From positions 1-31,005 of the forward strand of contig CALRDB010000006.1 in NCBI GenBank assembly GCA_943354745.1: a stretch of 31,005 nt of DNA, given 5' to 3'. The notes under the pieces were generated by a model. It searched no databases and was not told the origin of the DNA. It saw only the letters and a list, made by a program, of their open reading frames with translations. This DNA comes from Candidatus Nomurabacteria bacterium. Its GTDB lineage: Bacteria; Patescibacteriota; Minisyncoccia; Phycocordibacterales; UBA10002. This document shows positions 12,652-20,915 of this stretch, piece after piece. The position numbers and the translations under genes were made by a program. Position 1 is the first letter of the stretch. The number at the start of each line of letters is the position of its first letter.

Positions 12652-14241
12652 CTACTTCTTATAGACATTAAACACCACGTCCCCTTTCGGGTTGGTTATT
12701 GGAATTGGCGTGAACTCGCGTACCAATTCAACAAACTCTGGCTCCGGAACCATGTTGGTCGATGAAACAAAGTAACTCTTAAACCCTGCCCGATCGTAAT
12801 AGTCAGCCCCCTGCTCTTTTCGATACTGTTGGTATGTTGAGAAGTCGATAACCGGCCAGCCGTGATAGATCTTCAGCCGTTCAAGCACCCAGAGCTTGGC
12901 ACTAAGATCAAAATTCCCGTGGAGAACGATGAGCGCTTGATACGGCTCGTACCCTCTTTGCTCATCTTTCTTGATAAACGCATCTTGTGTCTTCTCTATA
13001 AACGCATAGCGCATTCGAAAGGTCGCGGAAGGAAACTTCCCCGCAAGCTCTTTTCTGAAATAGTCGCCGAGTGCGTTGTACCCCCAATTAGCGTTCTCCT
13101 GTCGTACCCTGGAGGCAAACCACGGCTGTGGACCGACAGGATAATATCTGATTTGATTATTTACGGAATAGGCAACTTCAAAGAGAAGCACGGGGATAAG
13201 CAACCAGAGCATGTATTTCTTTTTCTCGAGAAAGGCTCCTGCTGAGAGCGCGAAAAACGGAGTGAGCATCGTGAGAAAACGGAACGATGGCCCGATCGCA
13301 GAGAGGAGGAGCAGAAGGTACGCGAAGGCGAGCAAGACAAAGTTGTTCCGAAGATACACGAGAGAGACGAGTACGAGTACCAAGAACACCCAGGAATTGG
13401 TGGAAATAAGGCGAGGAACAAAGTCTCCGATACGATCCGCAAGTGATCCTATCTCCTTCCCCGGAGCGTCCCTCCACTCCGCGGGATTCTGCCCAAACAC
13501 ATATGAAAATTGAAAATCAAAATGTCCGACCGTGCGATACAGCATGAGGTTATATACGATCACGGGAGAGAAGATGAGAAGCGCGACTCCTATGGATATC
13601 CAGAGGCTCTTCAGCCGAAACGAAGCACGGTGGTAGAGCAGTAGATAGGTTCCAAAGAGTGGGAAGAGAATGAACGCGTTGTACTTGGTGAGGAGGGCGA
13701 AGCCTATCGCGATGCCAGCGGGAATAAATGACCTATGGTTACGCACCGCGCGTATAAAGAAATATGACGCGAGAAGCATAAAGAAGATGACGTACGACTC
13801 CTGCATGCCTATGCGTGAAATGTAAACATGATTCACTGTTACTGAAAGTAGCCCGGCGGAAATAAGCCCCGCGCCAGAGGAAAAGAGGAGTGAGCCAAGT
13901 AAAAAGACAAGATAGATGGACGCAATACCTAAGAGCGCCGAAGGTAACCGTAGCGCAAAGTTGTTTTCTCCGAACAGTTTGATGGAGACATGCTGTACAA
14001 GAAACACAAGCGGCGGGTGATCGTGAAATGACAGTTTGGTCCACGAAGGTATGGCGGGGTCCCACCACTCAAGAGGAGTAGTCTGCTTATCAGCTTCATC
14101 AAAATCAAGAAGATCTACGGCCCGAAAACCATAAAACACTTCATCGCTTACTGTATCCCCACGCGGAAGCCATCCCACTCGAAGAATGGCGGATACGACG
14201 AGTATCACAAGTAGTATTTTCTTAGTGAGTGAAGCGCTCAT
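12652..14241 (-). CDS. GT39/PMT-type membrane glycosyltransferase
   Basis: 529 residues with 10-12 membrane helices followed by a soluble C-terminal part (about 370-529). The first extracytoplasmic loop carries GDTVSDEVFYGFRA (Asp33-Glu34) and later SFHDHPPLVFLVQH with the His-x-Pro-Pro-Leu motif, both typical of GT39 (ArnT/PMT-2) enzymes that use polyprenyl-phosphate sugars. NNFALRLPSALLGI is also characteristic. It probably moves a sugar from a lipid carrier to a protein or lipid on the outer face of the membrane; the donor could come from the GT2 enzyme at 17064-17771. Confidence 0.85.
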   Translation of the reverse strand: MSASLTKKILLVILVVSAILRVGWLPRGDTVSDEVFYGFRAVDLLDFDEADKQTTPLEWWDPAIPSWTKLSFHDHPPLVFLVQHVSIKLFGENNFALRLPSALLGIASIYLVFLLGSLLFSSGAGLISAGLLSVTVNHVYISRIGMQESYVIFFMLLASYFFIRAVRNHRSFIPAGIAIGFALLTKYNAFILFPLFGTYLLLYHRASFRLKSLWISIGVALLIFSPVIVYNLMLYRTVGHFDFQFSYVFGQNPAEWRDAPGKEIGSLADRIGDFVPRLISTNSWVFLVLVLVSLVYLRNNFVLLAFAYLLLLLSAIGPSFRFLTMLTPFFALSAGAFLEKKKYMLWLLIPVLLFEVAYSVNNQIRYYPVGPQPWFASRVRQENANWGYNALGDYFRKELAGKFPSATFRMRYAFIEKTQDAFIKKDEQRGYEPYQALIVLHGNFDLSAKLWVLERLKIYHGWPVIDFSTYQQYRKEQGADYYDRAGFKSYFVSSTNMVPEPEFVELVREFTPIPITNPKGDVVFNVYKK

Positions 14242-14262
14242 ATCATCGTGGTAGTTACTCCT

Positions 14263-15513
14263 CTAGTATACAAGAGATTTTTTCAGTATTTCTACAAGGA
14301 GCTTATTTTCTTTCTTGCGTCGTGAGGCAACACGGACATATTCCCCATTGAGACCGGCTTTGTCCCCGCACGGACGGATATAAATACCGTACTGGACCAA
14401 GAGGCGGACCATAAGGTCGTGCGCGGTTGTGCCATCCAAAAGTTCAACCAGAAAGAAATTTCCTCTGCTTGGGCAGACGCGCAATTCTTTTATTTTTGAA
14501 AGTTCGGTATAAAACAGATCTCGCTCCCCCACCGCCTGCATCCGATTCTTTTCATACGCTCTCAAAAAATCCGGGCGACTCAGCAGGTTGAGAAAATATT
14601 CACCGAAACCTGACACATTCCACAAATACCCCTTTTCAAGAAGTGCCGATACCCGCTTCTCACTCATCACGGCGTAGCCAAGCCGTAGTCCCGCGATACC
14701 GAAATCTTTTGACAAGCTCTTAACGACAATAAGATTTGGGTAGGTGCGTACCAGGGAGGTGACACTTTCGGTAGGGGAAAATCCGCGTCTATCTGCGTTT
14801 CTGTATCTGCGTCCATCCGTGTCTCCGGCAAAATGAATAAAACTTTCATCTACAATCACCGTTTCCGTACCACGTAAGACATGAAGAATTTTCTGCACTT
14901 CCACTAACCCGACATATCCCCCGTCAGGATTATTAGGATTTATGAGTACAACCGCGTCGGGCTTTTCTTTTTTTACCTTGGAGAGAAAGGCGTGAATATC
15001 CAGTTGAAAATTAGTTTCCTTCTGAAGTTGGTGCATAACTACCGTTACTCCCTCTGGGGCAAACTCGAGATACGGAGAAAACGTCGGTATCGGCACCAGT
15101 ATTTTTGCGGGGGTCATTGTAGGAGTCAAACTCCTACGACTTTGTGGGAGTTTGACTCCTACAAAGTTCGCTAGAACGGCGTGGATAATCTCCGTCGCTC
15201 CGTTGCCGACAAAGATGTTCTTTGCCGATACCCCAGCCATAGATACCAGTTTTTCCGCAAGCGATTTATTTTGAGAAGGATAGTGTTCTACAAGCAAGCG
15301 AAGTGTGTCGACGTTTTTGAAATCTCTCCGGGCGTATTTCAAAAATAGGTCCGTCGCGTACGGATTGGAAAGGTAACAGAAATCATGCTTCACCGTGACG
15401 CCTTTAACGGCGGCAAGCATTGCAGGACTTGGTGAATGCGAGCCGGAGGATTCCTTTATCTTCGCAAGCCGCTTTGCAATCTCTTTTTCCTGTAGAGTTA
15501 ACCGAATCGGCAT
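14263..15513 (-). CDS. HisC/CobD-like class I/II PLP aminotransferase with two repeat-derived inserts
   Basis: 416 residues. Fold-type I motifs are all present: VGNGATEIIHAV (about 102-113), INPNNPDGGYV (191-201), VDESFIHF (221-228, with the PLP-nitrogen Asp), VKSLSKDFGIAGLRLGY with Lys269 as the Schiff-base lysine, and a C-terminal EYVRVASR with the carboxylate-binding Arg. This fits histidinol-phosphate aminotransferase or threonine-phosphate decarboxylase-like enzymes; no his or cob genes lie nearby, so the substrate is unknown. Residues about 117-132 and 231-245 are encoded by the repeats at 15118-15163 and 14781-14823 and are not part of the family core. It lies 22 nt upstream of the GT39 gene. 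Confidence 0.85.
   Translation of the reverse strand: MPIRLTLQEKEIAKRLAKIKESSGSHSPSPAMLAAVKGVTVKHDFCYLSNPYATDLFLKYARRDFKNVDTLRLLVEHYPSQNKSLAEKLVSMAGVSAKNIFVGNGATEIIHAVLANFVGVKLPQSRRSLTPTMTPAKILVPIPTFSPYLEFAPEGVTVVMHQLQKETNFQLDIHAFLSKVKKEKPDAVVLINPNNPDGGYVGLVEVQKILHVLRGTETVIVDESFIHFAGDTDGRRYRNADRRGFSPTESVTSLVRTYPNLIVVKSLSKDFGIAGLRLGYAVMSEKRVSALLEKGYLWNVSGFGEYFLNLLSRPDFLRAYEKNRMQAVGERDLFYTELSKIKELRVCPSRGNFFLVELLDGTTAHDLMVRLLVQYGIYIRPCGDKAGLNGEYVRVASRRKKENKLLVEILKKSLVY
14781..14823. repeat. Direct-repeat element inside the aminotransferase gene
   Basis: Units of the form ATCYGCGTCT / ATCTGCGTTT / ATCTGCGTCC / ATCCGTGTC follow each other in 43 nt. On the coding strand they encode the Asp/Arg-rich peptide DTDGRRYRNADRRG (residues 231-244), between the catalytic Asp strand and the helix before the PLP lysine. 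Confidence 0.65.
15118..15163. repeat. 17-bp-stem palindrome inside the aminotransferase gene
   Basis: Arms 15118-15134 and 15147-15163 are exact reverse complements (core TAGGAGTCAAACTCC) around 12 nt. It encodes residues about 117-132 (LPQSRRSLTPTM and neighbours) between VLANFVGV and PAKILVPIP, where homologues have a direct connection. Confidence 0.75.
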
Positions 15514-15605
15514 GCGGAAAAAGTAACACTGAACACCCCTAAGTACAAGACTGACTGGACCAAACTGAGGTTTTTTAAAATTCGGAAATGACGTAAGATG
15601 GAACG

Positions 15606-17117
15606 ATGCGAAAAAGACTCTCCGATTTACACATCCTGTGGATCCTCATCGGATTATACATAGTGATATTCGGTTTAATAACCGCTCTACGCCACTACAA
15701 CTTTCTTACACAGGCGTGGGATCTCGGCATCTTTACTCAATCATTCTGGAACGCCTCACACGGTCGAGGACTTATCAATACGATTGAACAAATACCGAAC
15801 CATTTAGGTGTTCACTTTAGCCCATTCCTCTTTTTGTTGGTTCCCGGTTATGCCCTATTTCAAAGTCCGTATTACCTTCTCTTCATACAAACACTTGCCT
15901 TAGCGCTCGGTGCCTTGCCGCTTTTCCTTCTCACCAAGAAGATACTTATTGGAGAAGTTTCGGCGACAAAGTGGGCGCTCGCCATTGTCACCGCATATCT
16001 TCTCTACCCGCCTCTCCACGCACTGCAACTATATGACTTCCACGAGATAGCATTCTTTGTTCCATTATTTCTCTTCGCTCTGTATTTCCTCGAAACCAAA
16101 AAATGGATATATGCGGGAATATTTCTTTTTCTTGCGGCGACAACAAAAGAAGATGCCGTCCTGACGGTACTCTTTGCGGGATTGTATTTGATAGCCAAAA
16201 ATCTTTCTTTTCGGAAAGAACTACTGTTCCCCGATAGGAGAAAATGCCTTAGTATCGCAGTTATCATTATCATCGTCTCTGTTACTTATTTTTTCCTCGC
16301 GACGAAGATCTTTATGCCGGCTGCTGGCGGAGGATTGCTCCGTATCGATCGATACGCTCACTTAGGTGAGACGGTAAGCGAGATTGCGAAGAATTCAGCA
16401 CTTCATCCTCTCCTCGTCCTGAAGACAGTTTTCACTTTGCCAAAAATGGCTTATGTATTCTGGCTTTTGTTTCCGCTTCTCTTCTTGCCACTTCTTTCTT
16501 GGCGGTCACTTATCTTGGTGCTTCCCGGTCTCGCGGAAAATGTTCTAACCAACTATTCTTCCCAATTTAGTAGTTTGTATCATTACGACGCTCTCGTTAT
16601 CCCCGGACTATTTATCTCGGCCGTATATGGAGTAAAAATCCTTTTGAAATGGATCCCTGATAAAAAAAGAGACATAGTCTGGGCGGTTGGAATAGTAATC
16701 TTTATTGGATTCGTTGTTCGATCCCCTCTCAGTCCAACCATTTTTTCATTTGCAAGCCTAGGAAATTCACCAAAGAAAGAGGCTTACCGCAACCTAGTAC
16801 GAATGGTTCCCGAAGGTGTGAGTGTTGCGGCTCATACGAATCTTGTTCCGCACCTTGCGCAACGAAAGGAAATTCAGTTCGCAGGCTTTGAGAATGAGCG
16901 CTCTGACATTGTGCTACTGGATACTACTGACATGTTTGGTTTTGAAAGCGCTGAGGCGATCGCTCATTACATCGAAAGTTATGACCGCACGGACGAATAT
17001 ACCTCCTATGTATTTGACGACCGCTATATCGTACTCTTGAGCAAAAAACTGCGTCTTTCGGGATTACCGGCGAAAACGGATCAGAACGACTCGCAGAAAA
17101 CTCTCAACAATTATTGA
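15606..17117 (+). CDS. DUF2079 polytopic membrane protein (GT-C-like)
   Basis: 503 residues with about ten membrane helices. It has the DUF2079 hallmarks: YNFLTQAWDLGIFTQSFWNASHG near residue 30-52, NHLGVHFSPFLFLLVPGY at about 65-82, and YDFHEIAFFVPLFLFALYF (about 143-161). The family resembles GT-C glycosyltransferases with catalytic acidic residues in the first loop, but no activity is established. A soluble tail holds SVAAHTNLVPHLAQRKEI and DIVLLDTTD. Divergent from the aminotransferase gene; a TAAGAT -10-like box lies 6 nt before the ATG. The last 54 nt overlap the convergent GT2 gene. Confidence 0.88.
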   Translation: MRKRLSDLHILWILIGLYIVIFGLITALRHYNFLTQAWDLGIFTQSFWNASHGRGLINTIEQIPNHLGVHFSPFLFLLVPGYALFQSPYYLLFIQTLALALGALPLFLLTKKILIGEVSATKWALAIVTAYLLYPPLHALQLYDFHEIAFFVPLFLFALYFLETKKWIYAGIFLFLAATTKEDAVLTVLFAGLYLIAKNLSFRKELLFPDRRKCLSIAVIIIIVSVTYFFLATKIFMPAAGGGLLRIDRYAHLGETVSEIAKNSALHPLLVLKTVFTLPKMAYVFWLLFPLLFLPLLSWRSLILVLPGLAENVLTNYSSQFSSLYHYDALVIPGLFISAVYGVKILLKWIPDKKRDIVWAVGIVIFIGFVVRSPLSPTIFSFASLGNSPKKEAYRNLVRMVPEGVSVAAHTNLVPHLAQRKEIQFAGFENERSDIVLLDTTDMFGFESAEAIAHYIESYDRTDEYTSYVFDDRYIVLLSKKLRLSGLPAKTDQNDSQKTLNNY

Positions 17118-17771
17118 AAGATTGAATTTCGATGAACCGGTCGTACGCTCAGTAAAGACAATAGGGATTTCGCCGATCCGGTATCCCCTTTTGTGACATC
17201 GGTATGTAGTCTCGATTTGAAAGTTATAACCAAGAGAAGAAAAGGAGTCCAGGTCAAGACCCGCAAGTGCCTCCTTGCGGAAGCATTTAAATCCTCCGGT
17301 AAGGTCGTGGTAAGGAAGACCAAGTACGATGCGGGCATATACGTTTCCGAAACGACTGATGAGTCGCCGAAGGAAATTCCATTCCTTGATCCCACCACCC
17401 TCGATATATCGAGACCCGAGTACCACATCGTACCGTAAAGCGGCACTGAGTAACTGGGGGATCGCCAACGCCTCGTGAGACAGATCGGCATCCATTTGAA
17501 TAACCAGAGAGTCTAGAGGAGCGTTCGCGAGTACTTCTTTAAATGCGTGTATGTACGCTGTTCCTAACCCCTGCTTGCCATTCCGGTGTAGTACGCGTAA
17601 AGGATACCTCTGCGCAAGTTCGTCTGCGACATCTCCAGTACCATCTGGAGAATTATCATCAACGACAACACATTCAAGTTCAGGTATGCGTAACGTAAAA
17701 ATCCTGTCAACAAGAATGGGGAGATTCTTACTTTCGTTATAGGTAGGAATAACAACAAAGACTTTTGCCAT
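17064..17771 (-). CDS. Polyprenol monophosphomannose synthase-like GT2 glycosyltransferase
   Basis: 235 residues, soluble, single GT2 domain: VVIPTYNESKNLPILV at residues 6-21, VVDDNSPDGTGDV at 36-48, QMDADLSHEALAIPQL (the D-x-D motif) at about 93-108, VLGSRYIEGGGIKEW, and the Dpm1-type LTGGFKCFRKEAL and YNFQIETTYRCHKRG motifs. Members transfer mannose or another sugar from a nucleotide sugar to polyprenyl phosphate on the cytoplasmic face. There is no C-terminal membrane domain. It would supply lipid-linked sugar to enzymes like the GT39 protein here. The 3' end overlaps DUF2079 tail to tail. Confidence 0.92.
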   Translation of the reverse strand: MAKVFVVIPTYNESKNLPILVDRIFTLRIPELECVVVDDNSPDGTGDVADELAQRYPLRVLHRNGKQGLGTAYIHAFKEVLANAPLDSLVIQMDADLSHEALAIPQLLSAALRYDVVLGSRYIEGGGIKEWNFLRRLISRFGNVYARIVLGLPYHDLTGGFKCFRKEALAGLDLDSFSSLGYNFQIETTYRCHKRGYRIGEIPIVFTERTTGSSKFNLSIIVESFLRVVLIRFRR

Positions 17772-17847
17772 GGATTGATTCTAGCAGAAAAATGCTATGC
17801 GCAAATATGCATAACCTGTATCTGTGGCGGATGAATTCAAAAACCGC

Positions 17848-17853
17848 TATGAT
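17848..17853 (+). promoter_or_regulatory. -10 box (TATGAT), leaderless configuration
   Basis: TATGAT ends 7 nt before the ATG at 17861. It lies inside a small hairpin CCGCT/AGCGG (17844-17859). Confidence 0.35.
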
Positions 17854-17860
17854 TAGCGGC

Positions 17861-18154
17861 ATGAAAAACTTTGCGTTTATTGACGCGCGAAATGTACACC
17901 TAGGTATTAAATCCCTCGGCTGGGAGCTTGATTGGGGGCGATTCAGGGTGTATCTGCGCGAAAAATACAAAGTGATTAGCGACGAAGACTTCTATTCGCT
18001 TGTCAGACATTTGTACGAAAATGACAAACTGTTTTTTGTGTTAAGTCTGTATGTAAAGACGTGTTCAAAGTTGCTTAGAAAAGAGGCGAGAGAAAAAATC
18101 TACTCAATGGATAATCTTCGTCAGAAACTTGGACGAGAGAAGTTTAGAAAATGA
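17861..18154 (+). CDS. NYN (LabA/DUF88-like) protein with internal deletion
   Basis: 97 residues. The start MKNFAFIDARNVHLGIKSLGWELDWGRFRVYLREKYKV matches the N-terminal third of CPR NYN-domain proteins, and DEDFYSLVRHLYENDKLFFVLSLYVKTCSKLLRKEAREKIYSMDNLRQKL matches the C-terminal third. The middle ~60 residues, which normally hold the phrase with a second catalytic Asp (K-G-N-V-D-A-x-L-V-like) and several core strands, are missing. The two halves are joined in frame at KYKV-ISDEDF. NYN proteins are PIN-like RNases; this product keeps Asp8 and the S-D-x-D-F motif but lacks the core, so it is probably inactive. The ATG at 17861 is chosen over frame extensions upstream. Confidence 0.65.
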   Translation: MKNFAFIDARNVHLGIKSLGWELDWGRFRVYLREKYKVISDEDFYSLVRHLYENDKLFFVLSLYVKTCSKLLRKEAREKIYSMDNLRQKLGREKFRK

Positions 18155-18193
18155 AAACGCACCGCGCAGACACGAAGACTGCGAAGTGCGTTT
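18154..18193 (+). terminator. Hairpin after the NYN gene
   Basis: AAACGCAC (18155-18162) pairs with GTGCGTTT (18186-18193); an inner CGCAG/CTGCG stem extends it. The tail TTTCCTTG is only modestly T-rich. It lies directly after the NYN stop and 17 nt before the MurE-like start. Confidence 0.55.
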
Positions 18194-18209
18194 CCTTGTA
18201 GATGCTCAT

Positions 18210-19538
18210 ATGATAACAAGACAAACTGAAAAGTCAATAGAGACGCGATTGGTTCCAAAAGAAAAAAGTGTTTCTTTGGGACAAATCTTCCGCGCATGCA
18301 AACTCCCCTACCACTACCTGCTTGCCCTTTTGGGAGCTGTGTTTTTTGGCTTCCCTGCTCGTAAAATAGAGGTGATAGCGGTTACCGGCACGAAAGGTAA
18401 AAGCTCCGTGGTGGAGCTTGTAAGTGCCCTCTTAGATGAAGCGGGACACAAAACCGCCCACGCCTCCACCATTCATTTCAAAATTGGCGACAAGAAAGAA
18501 CGAAACCTCCACAAGATGACAATGCCGGGACGATTCTTCCTCCAGCATTTTCTCCGGCGCGCGGTACACGCCGGATGCACGCACGCGGTGATTGAAATGA
18601 CTTCGGAGGGAGCCCGGCAGTTTCGCCACAAATTTATGTCTCTCGATACACTCATTTTTACCAACCTTTCGCCCGAACATATTGAGTCACACGGCTCATA
18701 TGAGAAGTATGTATCGGCTAAAGTATCTATCGCGCGAGCACTTAATACCTCATGGAAGAAAAATAAAGTATTGGTCGTCAACCGCGACGACAAAGAAGCA
18801 GAGAAATTTCTGAAAGTGTTTACCGGAATTAAAAAAGAGTACGGTTCGGCAGATGCCGGTGGACCCGTAGTGACATCCGAGGGAGTATCGTTTAATTGGG
18901 AAGGGATCCGTATTGAATCTAAACTCCCGGGAGAGTTCAGTCTCTACAATATCCTTGCGGCGATTACCTACGCAAAGACGGCGGGTATATCCATCGAACA
19001 GATTCAATCAGGTATCAAGAAAGTAACCGGCATTCTTGGCCGAGCGCAGAAAATAGAGGTGGGGTCCTTCGACGGAGCTCAGGGTAAACAAGATTTTTCG
19101 GCTATTGTGGATTACGCACATACCCCCGATTCGCTGGAAAAATTCTATCAAACCTACGCGGGGAAATTCAGAATCTGTGTTCTCGGTAATACGGGAGGCG
19201 GAAGAGATACCTGGAAGCGCCCTGTGATGGCCGGTATCGCTGAGAAATACTGTGACGAGATTATCCTCACGAACGAAGATCCATACGATGAAAATCCCGA
19301 ACAGATTATTCGTGAAATGGCGGCCGGGATGAAAAATAAACAACCGACGCTTATTCTAGACCGCCGTACTGCAATCCGTGTAGCACTCACAAAGGCAAGC
19401 AAAGGAGACGCGGTACTCATCACCGGCAAAGGAACCGACCCGTTCATTATGGGTCCAGATGGTTCAAAAGAAATTTGGGACGACGCCACCATCGTCCGAG
19501 AAGAACTGGTGAAGATTCTCGGCCAACAGAACCATTAA
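18210..19538 (+). CDS. MurE-like Mur ligase
   Basis: 442 residues. A short N-terminus with a hydrophobic helix (YHYLLALLGAVFFGFPA, about 34-50) replaces the usual UDP-binding domain. It is followed by the ATP-binding loop VTGTKGKSSVVEL (58-70), a central domain with EMTSEGARQFRH and LIFTNLSPEHIESHGSYEKY, and a C-terminal domain with DYAHTPDSLEKFY, VLGNTGGGRDTWKRPVMAGIAEKY, TNEDPYDENPEQII and LITGKGTDPFI. This matches CPR MurE-type ligases, which add the third amino acid to UDP-MurNAc-dipeptide. The motif DPYDENP replaces the DNPR of diaminopimelate-specific MurE, so the added amino acid is uncertain. The ATG at 18210 fits the family start. MurT/CapB-like relatives are an alternative. Confidence 0.82.
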   Translation: MITRQTEKSIETRLVPKEKSVSLGQIFRACKLPYHYLLALLGAVFFGFPARKIEVIAVTGTKGKSSVVELVSALLDEAGHKTAHASTIHFKIGDKKERNLHKMTMPGRFFLQHFLRRAVHAGCTHAVIEMTSEGARQFRHKFMSLDTLIFTNLSPEHIESHGSYEKYVSAKVSIARALNTSWKKNKVLVVNRDDKEAEKFLKVFTGIKKEYGSADAGGPVVTSEGVSFNWEGIRIESKLPGEFSLYNILAAITYAKTAGISIEQIQSGIKKVTGILGRAQKIEVGSFDGAQGKQDFSAIVDYAHTPDSLEKFYQTYAGKFRICVLGNTGGGRDTWKRPVMAGIAEKYCDEIILTNEDPYDENPEQIIREMAAGMKNKQPTLILDRRTAIRVALTKASKGDAVLITGKGTDPFIMGPDGSKEIWDDATIVREELVKILGQQNH

Positions 19539-19565
19539 CTGTTAACAGTCAAAGGTTAATAGTTA
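19539..19565. repeat. Short GTTAA-rich repeat after the MurE-like gene
   Basis: TTAACTGTTAACAGTCAAAGGTTAATAGTTAA-type sequence with GTTAA spaced about every 8-12 nt. It is similar in style to the GTAAC repeats at 22338-22374 and 28497-28534, and directly precedes a bidirectional terminator. Confidence 0.45.
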
Positions 19566-19594
19566 AAATATTCACACCGCTAGTGTGAATATTT
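19566..19594. terminator. Bidirectional hairpin terminator
   Basis: Perfect 12-bp stem AAATATTCACAC/GTGTGAATATTT around CGCTA. It serves the convergent MurE-like and amidase genes; the amidase stop codon (19580-19582) lies in its loop. Confidence 0.65.
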
Positions 19595-20809
19595 CTCATT
19601 CAACTTCGCGAGGGTCAATTCTCCTACCGTACCTGAGGCAGGTAACCCGTATTTTTCCTGAAATCCTTTTACGGCGCGCATGGTGCACGGTCCGAAACTG
19701 CCGGTAAGCGGACAGCTGTTCTTGCTCTCCCCTTCCGGAGGGTACAAACCCTCGAAGAGAAGAGCGGCTTGAAGAGAAAGCACGTTTGAGCTATCGGTCA
19801 TTCCTTGTTGAATCGGTTCCTGCCACGTGTGAGGGAGGAGTGTGGTTGGATACCGCTGGAATAGTTCTCCTCCTTTGCCAAAAAATCGGTTTAGTCCTTG
19901 TGCTGTTTGGAAAGCCAGGTCTTTGATAACTGCCGACCGAATGCCCACATCAAGAAACTTTTGTTCATAGATATATCCGTATTCGATAAGTACGCTCACT
20001 GGATCAAGCGTGTTATAGGCACCGATCGCAATGAGTTCTTGGTCTTCCACGACACCACTGTCTTCAAGAGGTAAATTACTTTCCGCGTGGAATCTGGAGA
20101 GCTGTTCAAAGAGAGAATTTGCAACCGCCTTACTCGCTCGAGCGTTTGAGAATTGCGCGTCGGGTACATAGATCGAAAGTCCGCTATACCGGCCTGTGCG
20201 CTCACTCCTCCGACCAGGATAATCGTTGAAATGAAGATGGAGGACAATATCAACACCATGTTCGTTCGCCCACGTATTGATGGAATAAAGTCTCTCAACT
20301 ACATCGGTAGGTGCGTAATTATGAATGACCCCAATCGTCGTACTCACCGTGCCTGAACGAACTGCCTCCTTCATGACCCTCTTTTTCTCTGCAACGAATG
20401 ATCGTACCGTGTCTCTTTCTTTTTTAAGATAGTCACTAAACCCTTCGGCATATCCGCTCCGAGCACGTACCAGCACCGGCTGGAAGGAAGGGTCCCTCGC
20501 GAGAAGACGCGTCAGCTCCTCTCCAAGATCCGCAGTCATATCAGCCTCACGTACACCTCGAAATTCGGTGCCCCATGATTCATCGTCGTGTCCAGGCACG
20601 ATAAGCACACGCACCTTATCACCACCTTGCGCTATTCGAGCATACTTCGCCTTCAAAGCTTCAGGGGTCGTACTTTCGGTAAAAAAGACACCCGCGGCCA
20701 GGGTCTTAATGTCGCGAAATGTAAGAAAGGGAGACTCCGCTACACCTATTGCGACCACTAGCGCACTGCCACATACCGAGAAAATAAGTAAAGAAAAAAC
20801 GTGCTTCAC
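19580..20809 (-). CDS. Secreted N-acetylmuramoyl-L-alanine amidase with peptidoglycan-binding domain
   Basis: About 409 residues. An N-terminal signal or anchor helix (KHVFSLLIFSVCGSALVVAIGVA) is followed by an Amidase_3 domain. The zinc ligands are His74 in VLIVPGHDD and Glu88 in FRGVREADM, then a third His in the LHLHFND strand (191-193), with a catalytic-type Glu in VLIEYGYIYE. The C-terminus (about 340-409) is a PG_binding_1 domain: SNVLSLQAALLFEGLYP, TGSFGPCTMRAVKGFQEKYGLPASGTVGELTLAKLN. It cleaves the bond between MurNAc and the stem peptide during wall remodelling. The GTG at 20809 is preferred to the ATG at 20827 because a perfect TATAAT -10 lies between them. Confidence 0.88.
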   Translation of the reverse strand: MKHVFSLLIFSVCGSALVVAIGVAESPFLTFRDIKTLAAGVFFTESTTPEALKAKYARIAQGGDKVRVLIVPGHDDESWGTEFRGVREADMTADLGEELTRLLARDPSFQPVLVRARSGYAEGFSDYLKKERDTVRSFVAEKKRVMKEAVRSGTVSTTIGVIHNYAPTDVVERLYSINTWANEHGVDIVLHLHFNDYPGRRSERTGRYSGLSIYVPDAQFSNARASKAVANSLFEQLSRFHAESNLPLEDSGVVEDQELIAIGAYNTLDPVSVLIEYGYIYEQKFLDVGIRSAVIKDLAFQTAQGLNRFFGKGGELFQRYPTTLLPHTWQEPIQQGMTDSSNVLSLQAALLFEGLYPPEGESKNSCPLTGSFGPCTMRAVKGFQEKYGLPASGTVGELTLAKLNEKYSH

Positions 20810-20815
20810 GTGCAA

Positions 20816-20821
20816 ATTATA
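20816..20821 (-). promoter_or_regulatory. -10 box (TATAAT) of the amidase gene, leaderless
   Basis: A perfect TATAAT ends 6 nt upstream of the GTG at 20809 on the minus strand; GTTACA about 17 nt further upstream is a possible -35. Confidence 0.5.
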
Positions 20822-20915
20822 CCCCATAACCTAGGACGTGTAACGAAACGGGGAAGAAATGGCAAAGAACATATCCAACCGTTACAAGTTACAAGATTCG
20901 AGTTACACTATCTGT

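Noticed and set aside
18129..18209. N-terminal extension of the MurE-like protein overlapping the NYN gene.
   Set aside because: It runs through the hairpin after the NYN gene and has no family support; ATG at 18210 fits better.
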